DNA from: CAYFVR01 sp046541515
GTDB lineage: Bacteria > Desulfobacterota > Desulfobacteria > Desulfobacterales > Desulfococcaceae
Direction of reading: 5' to 3'
DNA length: 21,655 bases
Assembly (NCBI GenBank): GCA_046541515.1
Contig: JBKHDD010000075.1
Span: forward strand, 1 to 21,655
Shown: positions 5,957 through 14,205 of the stretch, piece by piece
How the letters are laid out: each line of letters starts with the position of its first letter
How positions within the stretch are numbered: the stretch's first letter is position 1
The notes under the pieces: model-generated
Databases searched by the model: none
Told to the model about the DNA's origin: nothing
The model's input: the letters and a program-made list of their open reading frames with translations, nothing else
Position numbers and translations under genes: made by a program

Positions 5957-7246
5957 TCAGGCGCCGCAGCCCATGCCCCCGCCGCCGCAGCCGGAGCCGC
6001 AGGCCACGCTCGGCCGGATCATGTGATTCAGGCTCCGGCCGTCGAAGACCGCGCGGACGGCGTCCTCGATGAGTCCCTCGATCTCCATCACGTCCAGGCC
6101 GCTCTCGTTCAGGGCCAGCTTGGGCGTGTCGCCCACCCCGCTCACCAGCAGGGTGCGGCAATCGGCCAGCGTTTCCGCCAGCGCGTTCCAGCGATGGATT
6201 CCGCCGCCGCGCGGGGGCGTATCCCGGGCTTCCTTCAGGGTGATGACCCCGCCGTCCCGCTCGTAAATCAGCAGTTTGTCCGCCTCGCCCAAATGCTGGT
6301 TCACCAAAACCCCTTCCATGGATGCCACCGCCACCCGGTTTCGGACCGCCGAATCGGAGATCGGGCGGGCGGAAATATCCTCGCTCATGCCTTGGCATTC
6401 CTTCAGCCGATCCATCAACGCCGCCGATTCCACTTCGCCCAGCAGGCCGACGGCGTCGGCGCGGCAACGCTTGCAGTGGCGCATCTGGGGAATAAACTTT
6501 CCAGCCTCGGCCCGCACCGTGTTCACCATCTCCCGGGGCGGCTCGGGAATGTCGGCAAAGGCCGCGCCCTCGTTGGGGTAAAAGGGAACGGCGTTGAAAA
6601 TGTCCACGCCCATTTCGCTCATCCGCCGGGCCACTTCGGGAATGTGATGGTCGTTGATGCCCGGAATGATGATGGAATTCACCTTGACCACCATGCCCCG
6701 GTCTTTGAGTCCCCGCACCGCCTCCATCTGTTTGTCCAACAGAATCTGGACCCCCTCGGCGGCCCGGCGGACCCGTTTGCCCCAGCGGACCCAACTGTAG
6801 ACCTTTTCGGCGATTTCCAGGTCCACCGCGTTGATGGTCACCGTCACGTGGCTGACCTTCAGTTCCGCCAGCTCGTCCAGGTGGGGACCGACGCCCAGGC
6901 CATTGGTGGCCACGCAGAGCAACATTTCGGGGTAGGCCGCCCGAACCAGGCGCAGGGTTTCCATGGTCTCCTCGGGATTGGCGAAAGGGTCGCCCGGCCC
7001 CGCGATGCCCACCACGGAGATGTTCGGTTTGGCCTCCATCACCGTTTCCAGGTAGGCCATGGCCTGATGGGGCTTCAGCACGCCGCTGGTCACGCCCGGG
7101 CGGCTTTCGTTCACGCAGTCGAATTTCCGGTCGCAGAATTTGCACTGGATATTGCAACGGGGCGCCACGGGAAGGTGAACGCGGCCAAATTCCTTGTGGG
7201 CCTTGGCGTTAAAACAGGGATGATTATCGAAATTCATGTCGGTCAT
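5957..7246 (-). CDS. nifB: Nitrogenase FeMo-cofactor biosynthesis protein NifB
   Basis: NifB is a radical-SAM enzyme that fuses two [4Fe-4S] clusters and inserts a carbide to make NifB-co, the core of FeMo-co. The 429-residue protein shows the SAM-cluster motif CNIQCKFC (Cys31, Cys35, Cys38), an N-terminal NHPCFN and a further CKRC pair near residue 260 for the substrate clusters, and the SAM-binding stretch GIAGPGDPFANP. Residues from about 300 to 405 form a NifX-like carrier domain (RVAVASMEGVLVNQHLGEAD), as in two-domain NifBs. The tail is unusual: CGSGCGGGGMGCGA, three Cys in 14 residues. GAAAGGAAGAT precedes the ATG at 7246. nifB lies about 480 bases after nifN, much further than the other gaps, so it may also have its own control. 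Confidence 0.96.
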   Translation of the reverse strand: MTDMNFDNHPCFNAKAHKEFGRVHLPVAPRCNIQCKFCDRKFDCVNESRPGVTSGVLKPHQAMAYLETVMEAKPNISVVGIAGPGDPFANPEETMETLRLVRAAYPEMLLCVATNGLGVGPHLDELAELKVSHVTVTINAVDLEIAEKVYSWVRWGKRVRRAAEGVQILLDKQMEAVRGLKDRGMVVKVNSIIIPGINDHHIPEVARRMSEMGVDIFNAVPFYPNEGAAFADIPEPPREMVNTVRAEAGKFIPQMRHCKRCRADAVGLLGEVESAALMDRLKECQGMSEDISARPISDSAVRNRVAVASMEGVLVNQHLGEADKLLIYERDGGVITLKEARDTPPRGGGIHRWNALAETLADCRTLLVSGVGDTPKLALNESGLDVMEIEGLIEDAVRAVFDGRSLNHMIRPSVACGSGCGGGGMGCGA

Positions 7247-7383
7247 CTTCCTTTCGCGAAGGCGCCTCGGGACGCCCGACGATGCAAAGTTCGCCCGATT
7301 TTCGGGCCGATTTATCGTGTATGGATGAATGGCTCATAAGCCCTCCCCCGGTCCCATTGAAACCGTTCCGGATTATTGGGGGG

Positions 7384-7466
7384 AAGGGGTGGGGAGCGGG
7401 CGCGTCGTCGACGCCCCGGCCAAAGGTTTCTTCGCCGCGACACGGACCCCGCTCCCCGGGGGGAAA
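7384..7466. repeat. Long inverted-repeat element, copy 1
   Basis: Outer arms GGGGAGCGGG and CCCGCTCCCC bracket a variable middle and share their sequence with copy 2, including the CCCCGGCCAA near the loop. The inner arms (GCGTCGTCG against CGCCGCGACAC) still pair mostly, with about one mismatch and a G-U, although the bases differ from copy 2. Structure appears kept while sequence drifted. Confidence 0.75.
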
Positions 7467-7558
7467 ATTAGTTTTGGGGCGTTCCAAAAACCCGGTGGAT
7501 CGCTGAAAGCCCTGGCGGTCGGACGCCTCGATTGCCATTCACCGCGCTTCACCCATGG

Positions 7559-7643
7559 AAAGGGGTGGGGAGCGGGTGCGCGGCGGCGGTTCCCCGGCCA
7601 AGGTTATACCCCGCCGCCGCGCGGAACCCGCTCCCCGGGGGGA
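7559..7643. repeat. Long inverted-repeat element, copy 2
   Basis: GGGGAGCGGGT and GCGCGGCGGCGG pair with CCGCCGCCGCGC and AACCCGCTCCCC around a loop of about 20 bases (TTCCCCGGCCAAGGTTATAC), giving a stem of more than 20 bp with a 2-base asymmetry. It lies in the nif transcript between nifN and nifB and has no T-run. Confidence 0.8.
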
Positions 7644-7725
7644 AGCTTGGAACCCATCGGTGAATGAAGCGACCATCCAAGGTTTCGCGGAGGATCGCCG
7701 AAATCGTCCTGCGGCCGCCGAATGG

Positions 7726-9108
7726 CTACATGTAGGTATAGCCCCAGTCGGAATTGCCCTGGTTTCGTTCCACCAGGGTGTTGGCGATCCGGTCGAGCAA
7801 TTCCTGGGCGCCTCGGTATCCCAAGTGGTGCAGCCGGGTGCCGCCGAAGCGATCGTGGATGGGAAATCCCACCCGCACCAGGGGAAGCTCCAGCCGACGG
7901 GCCATGCTGTAGCCCTTGCTGGCCCCGATCAGCAGGTTGGGTTTCAGCTCCTGTGCGATGGTCTCGATGTCCACGAAATCCACGCCGTCCTTTACCACCA
8001 CGCCATGCTTGTCCATGTCGGGGATGGTTTCGGAGAGCACCGGCTTGAGCTTTCCGCTGCGGCCGCCTGAGGCACAAAGAACCGGAATGATGCCGATTTC
8101 GCTGAGGAAAGTGGCCAAACCCGCCACCAGGTCCTCTTCGCCGTAAACCACGGCCCGGACGCCGGAGACGTATTTGTGGCCGTCGGCGTAGGCGTCCAGA
8201 AGGCGTCCCCGCTCTTCCAAATGTTCCTCGGGAATCGGGCGACCGCTGATCTCGGAAAGGGCGGCGAAAAACCGATCGGTTTCCTCCACGCCCATGGGCA
8301 GGCCCAGCCGATGGCAGGGCACGCCGAAGCGATCGGACAGCACCGTTCCGGCCGTGGTTTTGGCCCGGGCCAGCACATGGCCCAATTCGACGGAGGCGCG
8401 GGCCGCCCCGGTTCGTTTCAGGTCTTCCACCGGCGTTCCGCCTTCCGGAATCCGCTGGTACTCGGTCCACAGGCCGCCGTCCATGGTGCGGGAATAATCG
8501 GGGAACAGCGTGGTCGGCAGGTCGAAATCCTTCATCACCGACTTGAGATACCGGATGTCGGCGGGGGAAATCATGCCGGAGAACAGGTTGACATGGTCGC
8601 CCGGCCCGCCCGCTTCCGGCCCTTGGGCCAAGGCTTCCACCGTGGCCCGAACCGCGCCGTGGAAGCCGTCCATGTGGGTGCCGGAGTAGCTGGGGGTGGA
8701 GACGTGAACCATGGGCGGCAGCTTTTCCGCTTCGGCGCACATTCGGCGATATTCGTGAAGAAACATGGGCACGTCGTCGCCGATGGTCTCCGCCAGGCAA
8801 GTGGTGGCGATCCCGATCAATTCCGGATCGTACTGGAGTCGGATGTTTTCCAGCGCGATCTTGATGTTGGCCCCGCCGCCGAAAATGGCCGTCTGCTCGC
8901 CGAAATTGGAGCAGGCGATGTCCATGGGCTCTTTGAAATGGCTGATCATGTATCGACGGATATAGGTGGAGCAGCCCTGGGAGCCGTGAAGCAACGGCAC
9001 CGCGCCCCGAATGCCCTTGAAGACCAGGGAAGCGCCCAGCGGCGCGCAGAGCTTGCAGGCATTCTGGGTCGCCGTGTAGGTGGGCGTGACCTTGGGCAGC
9101 GTGCTCAT
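7726..9108 (-). CDS. nifN: Nitrogenase cofactor scaffold protein NifN
   Basis: NifN is the beta-like subunit of the NifEN scaffold on which NifB-co matures to FeMo-co before transfer to NifDK. The 460-residue protein resembles NifK (LLHGSQGCSTYIRRY, ATTCLAETIGDDVP, PEGGTPVEDLKRTG) but is its own paralogue. Cluster-ligand candidates are Cys21 (ACKLCAPLGA), Cys46 (GSQGC) and the Cys of TTCLAETIGDD. The ATG at 9108 follows GGAAGGAGGCGCGTC and overlaps the nifE stop as ATGA, so the two scaffold subunits are translationally coupled, which fits a 1:1 complex. Position between nifE and nifB supports NifN over a second NifK. Confidence 0.95.
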   Translation of the reverse strand: MSTLPKVTPTYTATQNACKLCAPLGASLVFKGIRGAVPLLHGSQGCSTYIRRYMISHFKEPMDIACSNFGEQTAIFGGGANIKIALENIRLQYDPELIGIATTCLAETIGDDVPMFLHEYRRMCAEAEKLPPMVHVSTPSYSGTHMDGFHGAVRATVEALAQGPEAGGPGDHVNLFSGMISPADIRYLKSVMKDFDLPTTLFPDYSRTMDGGLWTEYQRIPEGGTPVEDLKRTGAARASVELGHVLARAKTTAGTVLSDRFGVPCHRLGLPMGVEETDRFFAALSEISGRPIPEEHLEERGRLLDAYADGHKYVSGVRAVVYGEEDLVAGLATFLSEIGIIPVLCASGGRSGKLKPVLSETIPDMDKHGVVVKDGVDFVDIETIAQELKPNLLIGASKGYSMARRLELPLVRVGFPIHDRFGGTRLHHLGYRGAQELLDRIANTLVERNQGNSDWGYTYM

Positions 9109-10481
9109 GACGCGCCTCCTTCCATCGTCCGCTTTTGACGCGACGGAGCGAACTTCCAGACCGGGCTGGTCACCGTCCGATGCACCTCGCGGGCGAAATG
9201 AAGCATACCCTCGAACCCGGCCAGCGGGATCTTCCGTTCGTGATTGTGATCGCAGAAGCCGATGCCCATTTTGAATGCGATGGGGCGTTCCTTGACCCCG
9301 CCGATGAACAGATCGGCCTTCTTTTCAAGGATGTAGCGGGACAACTCCAGCGGGTTGGCGTCGTCCAGAATGACGGTGCCGTCGTCGCACATGTCCCGCA
9401 GGGTTTCGTAGTCGGCCGTGTTTCCGGTCTGGCTGCCGGCCAGCACCACCGACATGCCCAGATGCCGCAGGGTTTTGATGAGGGAGAAGGCCTTGAAGGC
9501 GCCGCCCACGTAAATGGCCGCCCGCTTCCCCTCCACGTCCTTGCGGATTTTCCGGATTTCCTCCTGAATGGCGCCGATTTCGGCGCGCACCAGTTCGCGG
9601 GTGCGAGCCATGATTTCCGGATTGTCGGGGAACCGTTCCGCCACGTCGTAGAGCGACTTGGCGGTGTCCTCCATCCCGAAATAGGAAACCCGAAGATAGG
9701 GAATCCCGTACTTCTCCTTCATCATGTCCGCCAGAAAGGTCATGGCCCCGGAGCACTGCACCACGTTGAGGGCCGCGCCGTGGGACTTGCGGATTTCATC
9801 CACCCGGCCGTCTCCGGTCATCACCGAGACCACCCGGATTCCCATCTTTTTGTAATATTCCCGGATCATCCAGGCTTCGCCGCCGATGTTGAACTCGCCG
9901 AGAATGTTGATGCTGTACGGCCCGATGTCCGAGGTTTCGCCGGCGCCCACCAGATTGAACAGGGCGTCGCAGGCGGCCTTGTAGCCGTCCTTTTTGGTTC
10001 CCTTGAAACCTTCGGAGTGGACGGGCAACACCTGAATCCCGGTTTCCCGCGACACCTTGCGGCAGACCGCCTCCACGTCGTCGCCGATGATGCCGACGAT
10101 GCAGGTGGAATAGATGAAGGCCGCCTTTGGCTGATACTTTTCGATCAGTTCGGTGATCGCCTTTTCCAGCTTCTTCTCCCCGCCGAAAATCACGTCGTTT
10201 TCCGACAGGTCGGTGGAAAAGCTCATCCGGTGCAGGGTGGGTCCCGAGGAGAGCGCTCCTCGGATGTCCCAGGTGTAGGCGGCGCAGCCGATGGGCCCGT
10301 GGATGACGTGCAACGCGTCGGAAATGGGGTAGAGCACCACCCGGGAACCGCAGAAGACGCAGGCCCGCTGACTCACGGAACCGGCAAGACTCTGCTGGCC
10401 ACATTTCAACTGATAGGGGCGGTCTCCGCCTTTTTGGAAAATGGAACTTTCACGGGCCTTGAGGATGGGGATCTGACTCAT
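9105..10481 (-). CDS. nifE: Nitrogenase cofactor scaffold protein NifE
   Basis: NifE is the alpha-like subunit of the NifEN FeMo-co scaffold. Counting from the ATG at 10481 the protein has 458 residues. It shows NifD-like landmarks: SQRACVFCGSRVVL (Cys41), HGPIGCAAYTW (Cys66), STCIVGIIGDDV, LGEFNIGGEAWMI and the C-terminal GFEGMLHFAREVHRTV. The His ligand segment of NifD (QLHSYDY) is replaced here by IPLAGFEG, as expected for a scaffold and not a catalytic subunit. A frame can be opened from a TTG at 10496, adding 5 residues, but the ATG has GAG about 8 bases before it. The gene lies 156 bases after nifK, and that gap holds a hairpin. Confidence 0.95.
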   Translation of the reverse strand: MSQIPILKARESSIFQKGGDRPYQLKCGQQSLAGSVSQRACVFCGSRVVLYPISDALHVIHGPIGCAAYTWDIRGALSSGPTLHRMSFSTDLSENDVIFGGEKKLEKAITELIEKYQPKAAFIYSTCIVGIIGDDVEAVCRKVSRETGIQVLPVHSEGFKGTKKDGYKAACDALFNLVGAGETSDIGPYSINILGEFNIGGEAWMIREYYKKMGIRVVSVMTGDGRVDEIRKSHGAALNVVQCSGAMTFLADMMKEKYGIPYLRVSYFGMEDTAKSLYDVAERFPDNPEIMARTRELVRAEIGAIQEEIRKIRKDVEGKRAAIYVGGAFKAFSLIKTLRHLGMSVVLAGSQTGNTADYETLRDMCDDGTVILDDANPLELSRYILEKKADLFIGGVKERPIAFKMGIGFCDHNHERKIPLAGFEGMLHFAREVHRTVTSPVWKFAPSRQKRTMEGGAS

Positions 10482-10595
10482 GATATCGTCTCGCAAACCG
10501 TTTTGCGCTCGTTAAAAGGGGGTTTCGCGGACCGGCGATAACCGCCGGGGTCGAAACCGGAGGAACTCTCGAAATTTCGGGAATTCCGGTGGAAC

Positions 10596-10623
10596 GCCGG
10601 CCCGGCGACGAGGCCGGACCGGC
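10596..10623. repeat. Intercistronic hairpin between nifK and nifE
   Basis: GCCGGCCCGGC (10596-10606), loop GACGAG, then GCCGGACCGGC (10613-10623): an 11-bp stem with one mismatch on this strand that becomes a U-G pair in the nif mRNA. No T-run follows. It may act in mRNA processing or stability, or partly terminate, between structural and scaffold genes. Confidence 0.7.
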
Positions 10624-10637
10624 GATTCCGGGAAAAA

Positions 10638-12017
10638 CTACATCACCAGCTCGAAGTCGATCTCGCTGGACTCCTGGTCCTTCTTTTCCAGCAACAGGTC
10701 GAGGATTTTCTCCAGCAGCCGGATGCCGCCCTTGTAGCCGACGGTGGGGAAGTAGCTGTGGCCCACCCGGTCCAGGATGGGGAAGCCGTGGCGGAGCAGG
10801 GGAATTCCCTCGTCCCGGGCGACGTACTTCAGGTAGGTGTTGCCGATCAGCAGATCCACCGGCTCGTTTTTGATCCACTGATGAAACAGGAACATGTCGC
10901 CCGCCGCCTTGATCTTCACCTCGTGGGGAACGTCCTTGGTGGCCTCTTCCATGGCGGCCTTCCATTTCTTTCCGGCCGGGGTGCCGGTGACGATGTAGAC
11001 CGGGCACATGTCCAGGGAGACCAGGAACTTGGTCAGGGCGAGAAGCTGGTCCGGATCGCCCACCAGTCCGACCCGCTTGCCGTGGAAGTACTGATGCATG
11101 TCGGAGATGATGTCCACCAGCTGGCCGCGCTCGAATTCCAGGCTCGCCGGCACGTTGACGCCGGCCATCTGACGGAGCGTGTCCACAAAGCGGTCGGTTT
11201 CGTGCAGACCGATGGGCAGGTCCAGAATCTTGCAGGGCACGCCGCACTTGGCGTCCAGGGCCTTGGCCGCGTCGGAGGCCCCCAGCACGCCAAGGGCGAT
11301 GGAGCCGCGGGCGTCGCCGGTCCGCTTCAGGTCTTCAATGGTCACGCCGCCTTCGGGGTACATCTTGTACTTGCCGGTCAGCGGGCCGTTGAGCACCTTG
11401 GAGGTGTCCGGGAACAGAATGTGGTTTACGCCCATCATTCCGGCGATCCGCTTGATCTCCTCCATGTCGGAGGGCTCCACAAAGCTGGGGATCAGGTTGA
11501 CCGACTTCTCCTTCACCCCGGTGGACTCGGAGAAATAGTCCACCATGGACTTGACCATGTTGGCGTAGCCGGTCACGTGGGAGCCGACGTAACTGGGCGT
11601 ATTCGTGTGAAGGACGAACTTGCCTTCGGGGATTTTGCCGTCGGCCTGGGCCTTGCCGAAAATCTGCGGGATGTCGTCGCCGATGGTCTCGGAAAGGCAG
11701 GTGGTATGAACGGCCACCACCTCGGGATTGTAGACGGCGAAAATGTTGTTGAGCGCCTGAAGCAGGTTCGCCTGGCCGCCGAAGACCGACGCGCCCTCGG
11801 TAAACGCGCTGGTGGCCGCCATGACCGGCTCCTTGTAGTGCCGGGTCAGCGCGCTGCGGTGATAGGCGTAGCAACCCTGGGAACCATGGCTGTGGGGCAG
11901 GCACCCGTGAATGCCGAGGGAGGCGTACATCGCGCCGATGGGCTGGCAAGTCTTGGCCGGGTTAATGGACAGGGCCTTGCGTTCTTTGATTTCGGTCGGG
12001 GTATGTTTCAGAAGCAT
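10638..12017 (-). CDS. nifK: Nitrogenase MoFe protein beta subunit NifK
   Basis: NifK is the beta subunit of dinitrogenase; with NifD it holds the P-cluster that passes electrons to FeMo-co. Counting from the ATG at 12017 it has 459 residues, the short form typical of anaerobes (the Azotobacter protein has a longer N-terminus). The three P-cluster cysteines are visible: Cys24 (AKTCQPIGA), Cys49 (HGSQGC) and Cys107 (TTCLSETIGDD). Other landmarks are VFGGQANLLQALNN, TPSYVGSHVTGY and GFPILDRVGHSYFPTVGYKG. A longer frame from a TTG at 12038 is unlikely because GGAAAG lies just before the ATG. It follows nifD after 114 bases that fold into a hairpin. Confidence 0.96.
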   Translation of the reverse strand: MLLKHTPTEIKERKALSINPAKTCQPIGAMYASLGIHGCLPHSHGSQGCYAYHRSALTRHYKEPVMAATSAFTEGASVFGGQANLLQALNNIFAVYNPEVVAVHTTCLSETIGDDIPQIFGKAQADGKIPEGKFVLHTNTPSYVGSHVTGYANMVKSMVDYFSESTGVKEKSVNLIPSFVEPSDMEEIKRIAGMMGVNHILFPDTSKVLNGPLTGKYKMYPEGGVTIEDLKRTGDARGSIALGVLGASDAAKALDAKCGVPCKILDLPIGLHETDRFVDTLRQMAGVNVPASLEFERGQLVDIISDMHQYFHGKRVGLVGDPDQLLALTKFLVSLDMCPVYIVTGTPAGKKWKAAMEEATKDVPHEVKIKAAGDMFLFHQWIKNEPVDLLIGNTYLKYVARDEGIPLLRHGFPILDRVGHSYFPTVGYKGGIRLLEKILDLLLEKKDQESSEIDFELVM

Positions 12018-12057
12018 GAGGTCTTTCCATATTCTCAAAGGGGTTGCGGGCCGGAGC

Positions 12058-12091
12058 GGGGACGGACGATCGGGCGGATCGGCCCGTCCCC
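12058..12091. repeat. Intercistronic hairpin between nifD and nifK
   Basis: GGGGACGG pairs with CCGTCCCC, and inside it CGATC pairs with GATCG around a GGGCG loop: 13 bp in all with a small internal loop. No T-run. It would be a very stable structure in the nif mRNA just upstream of nifK. Confidence 0.75.
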
Positions 12092-12131
12092 GGCATCCGC
12101 GTACACGGGCGCCGAACGCGCGGTCGGGCCG

Positions 12132-13790
12132 TTATTCCCAGGCGTAGGTGGCGGCCAGTTCCGGATTCTGCTGCCAGGGGGCCTTCACGAAGCTCCACAC
12201 CCGGCTGTTCACCATCCGGTCGATGTCTTTGTAGAAATTGATCGCGCCCTTGAAGCCGGCGTAGGGTCCGCCGTAGTCGTAGCTGTGAAGCTGCTTCAGG
12301 GGGATGCCGCTCTTCTGGATGGCGTACTTTTCCTTGATGCCGGCGCAGAAGATGTCGGGGCGGAACAGCTCGATCATCTTCTCGGTTTCGTGATGGCTGA
12401 TGTCGTCGATGACCAGCGCGCCGTTTTCCATCATCGGCATCATGCCCTCGTAGTCGGCCAGCATTCCCTTGGACATGAAATCCTCGTAAACCTCGGCCGG
12501 CTTCCGGGGATTGTACCGGGTCTCGTCGGGCTTCACCTCCAGCTCCTCGATGTTCCGGCTGTCGGCGTCCACCTTGATGCTGGGCAACACCTTGCGGCCT
12601 TCGTAGTCGTCCCGATGGGCGAACTCGTAGCCGGCGGAAAGGGTCTTCATGCCAAGCTCGTTGAACAGCTCCTGATAGTGATGGGCACGGGAACCGCCGA
12701 CGAACAACATGGCCCGCTTGCCCTCGGTCCGGGGACGGATCTCGGCGCAGGCGGCCTCGACGATGGGCATTTCGTCGGCGATGACCTTCTCCACCCGAGC
12801 CGTCAGGGCCTCGTCGTCGAAATACTCGGCGATCTTGCGGAGCGACTTGGCGGTGGCCTCGGCGCCGATGAAGTTGACCTTGATCCAGGGAATCCCGTAC
12901 TTGGTCTCCATCATCTCGGCCACGTAGTTGATGGAACGGTGGCACATGATCATGTTGAGATCGGCGGTGTGGCTCTGGGCGAACTTGTCCACCGAGGAGT
13001 TGCCGCTGAAGGTGGACACCAGGGTGATGCCGCACAGTTCGAACAAACGCTCGATCTCGAAGGCGTCTCCGCCGATGTTGTATTCTCCCAGCATGTTGAC
13101 CTTGAACTCGCCCTCGGGCACGGTGTCGTCGGTGCCGATGACGTGCTTGAAGATCTCGTTGTTGGCGATGTGGTGGCCGGCGGACTGGGACACGCCCTTG
13201 TACCCCTCGCAGGAGAAGCCGAAGATGTTGATGCCCAGCTTCTTCTTCATTTCCCGGCAGACGGAATGGACGTCGTCGCCGATGAGACCCACCGGACAGG
13301 TGGAGAAGACCGCGATGGCCTTGGGATTGAAGATGTCGTAGGCTTCCTGGATCGCCTGGGCCAGCTTCTTCTCGCCGCCGAAGATCACCTCTTCGTCCTG
13401 CATGTCGGTGGAGAAGCAGTAGTTCATGAACTGATGGCCGTCTTCGGTGGTGCTCGGGTCGGTCTGGTTGCGGCGGGTGAGCCATGAATAGAAGCCGCAG
13501 CCGACGGGGCCGTGGGTGATGTTGACGATGTCCCGGGTCGGTCCCAGAACCACGCCCTTGCAGCCCGCGTAGCAGCAGCCGCGCTGGCTGATGAGCCCGG
13601 GCACCGTCCGCACGTTGGACTGAATTTCGGGAACGTTGTCTCCCTCGACCTTGTTCACGACGATGCCCTTGGCCCGCTTTCGGGCCACCTTGGTGGGATA
13701 TGCGCTGAGAAGCTCTTCCTTGACCGCTTCGGGGTCAAGTCCGTCCAGCTCCAACTTTTTCGCATCCTGTTCTTTGATTGCCTTGGCCAT
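12132..13790 (-). CDS. nifD: Nitrogenase MoFe protein alpha subunit NifD
   Basis: NifD carries the FeMo-co active site where N2 is reduced. The 552-residue protein keeps all key residues by motif: P-cluster Cys72 (RGCCYAGCKGVV), Cys98 (HGPVGCG) and Cys165 (STCPVGLIGDD); FeMo-co ligands Cys283 (LNMIMCHRSINY) and His502 (QLHSYDY); and the active-site pair Gln202/His206 in GVSQSAGHHIAN. Between about 398 and 460 it has the roughly 50-residue insertion (IKVDADSRNIEELEVKPDE...) known from Clostridium pasteurianum-type NifD, not present in the Azotobacter type. Extra cysteines at 73 and 77 surround the first P-cluster ligand. These traits mark a Mo-nitrogenase of the anaerobe (group II) type. AAAGGAGAAACGAT precedes the ATG. 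Confidence 0.97.
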   Translation of the reverse strand: MAKAIKEQDAKKLELDGLDPEAVKEELLSAYPTKVARKRAKGIVVNKVEGDNVPEIQSNVRTVPGLISQRGCCYAGCKGVVLGPTRDIVNITHGPVGCGFYSWLTRRNQTDPSTTEDGHQFMNYCFSTDMQDEEVIFGGEKKLAQAIQEAYDIFNPKAIAVFSTCPVGLIGDDVHSVCREMKKKLGINIFGFSCEGYKGVSQSAGHHIANNEIFKHVIGTDDTVPEGEFKVNMLGEYNIGGDAFEIERLFELCGITLVSTFSGNSSVDKFAQSHTADLNMIMCHRSINYVAEMMETKYGIPWIKVNFIGAEATAKSLRKIAEYFDDEALTARVEKVIADEMPIVEAACAEIRPRTEGKRAMLFVGGSRAHHYQELFNELGMKTLSAGYEFAHRDDYEGRKVLPSIKVDADSRNIEELEVKPDETRYNPRKPAEVYEDFMSKGMLADYEGMMPMMENGALVIDDISHHETEKMIELFRPDIFCAGIKEKYAIQKSGIPLKQLHSYDYGGPYAGFKGAINFYKDIDRMVNSRVWSFVKAPWQQNPELAATYAWE

Positions 13791-13818
13791 ATCGTTTCTC
13801 CTTTGGAACCGTAGGTCG

Positions 13819-14205
13819 CTACTTCGTCACTTCGTCGAGGACGGCGTCGCCCGCTTCGCCGGTGCGCACGCCGATGGCGTCCGCGCAGGGCAACACCCAG
13901 ATCATCCCGTCGCCCGACTTTCCGGTCTTGTTGACCCGGATGATCGTTTTCACCGTCTTTTCCACCAGCTTGTCGGGCACCACGATGAGCATGGCCCGTT
14001 TTGGGATGAGACGGCCGCTCTGGCCAAGCTGGGAGATGGCCTCTTCGTATCCCTTCTCCGCGCCTTCCAGAAGCTGCAGGTCCACGATGCCCTTGCCGCG
14101 TCCCAGACACTCCCGGGCGGTGATGGAGCTGATGCCCGCCTCCGAAAGGGCCTGCTTCGTCTGGTTCATCATGTTCATCCGGACAATGGCCACGACTTCT
14201 TTCAT
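13819..14205 (-). CDS. nifI2: PII-like nitrogenase regulator NifI2
   Basis: NifI2 is a PII-family protein of 128 residues that, with NifI1, binds dinitrogenase and blocks electron transfer after ammonium addition; in methanogens the block is relieved by 2-oxoglutarate. It has the PII start MKEVVAIVRM, the T-loop region GRGKGIVDLQLLEG...GRLIPKRAML in the longer NifI2 form, and the C-terminal TGKSGDGMIWVLPCADAIGVRTGE. The usual uridylylated PII Tyr context is not obvious. The ATG overlaps the nifI1 stop as ATGA, and GAGGTGGAGAT precedes it. Placement between nifH and nifD is diagnostic for NifI and argues against general GlnB/GlnK. Confidence 0.95.
   Translation of the reverse strand: MKEVVAIVRMNMMNQTKQALSEAGISSITARECLGRGKGIVDLQLLEGAEKGYEEAISQLGQSGRLIPKRAMLIVVPDKLVEKTVKTIIRVNKTGKSGDGMIWVLPCADAIGVRTGEAGDAVLDEVTK

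Larger units (their letters stand above)
7247..7725. other. Long nifN-nifB intercistronic region
   Basis: I see no gene in these 479 bases. The region is dominated by two copies of a GC-rich inverted-repeat element (7384-7466 and 7559-7643) separated by about 90 bases. No sigma-54 GG-N10-GC element with good flanks was found before nifB. Confidence 0.6.

Noticed and set aside
5808..7157. N-terminal extension of the ferredoxin frame through nifB
   Set aside because: The upstream part overlaps nifB in another frame and has no homology; the ATG at 5807 has a good ribosome-binding site.
10758..13487. 909-codon plus-strand open frame antisense to nifK and nifD
   Set aside because: Mirror frame of conserved nif genes; His/Val/Gly/Leu-rich composition reflects third-position GC bias, not a real protein.
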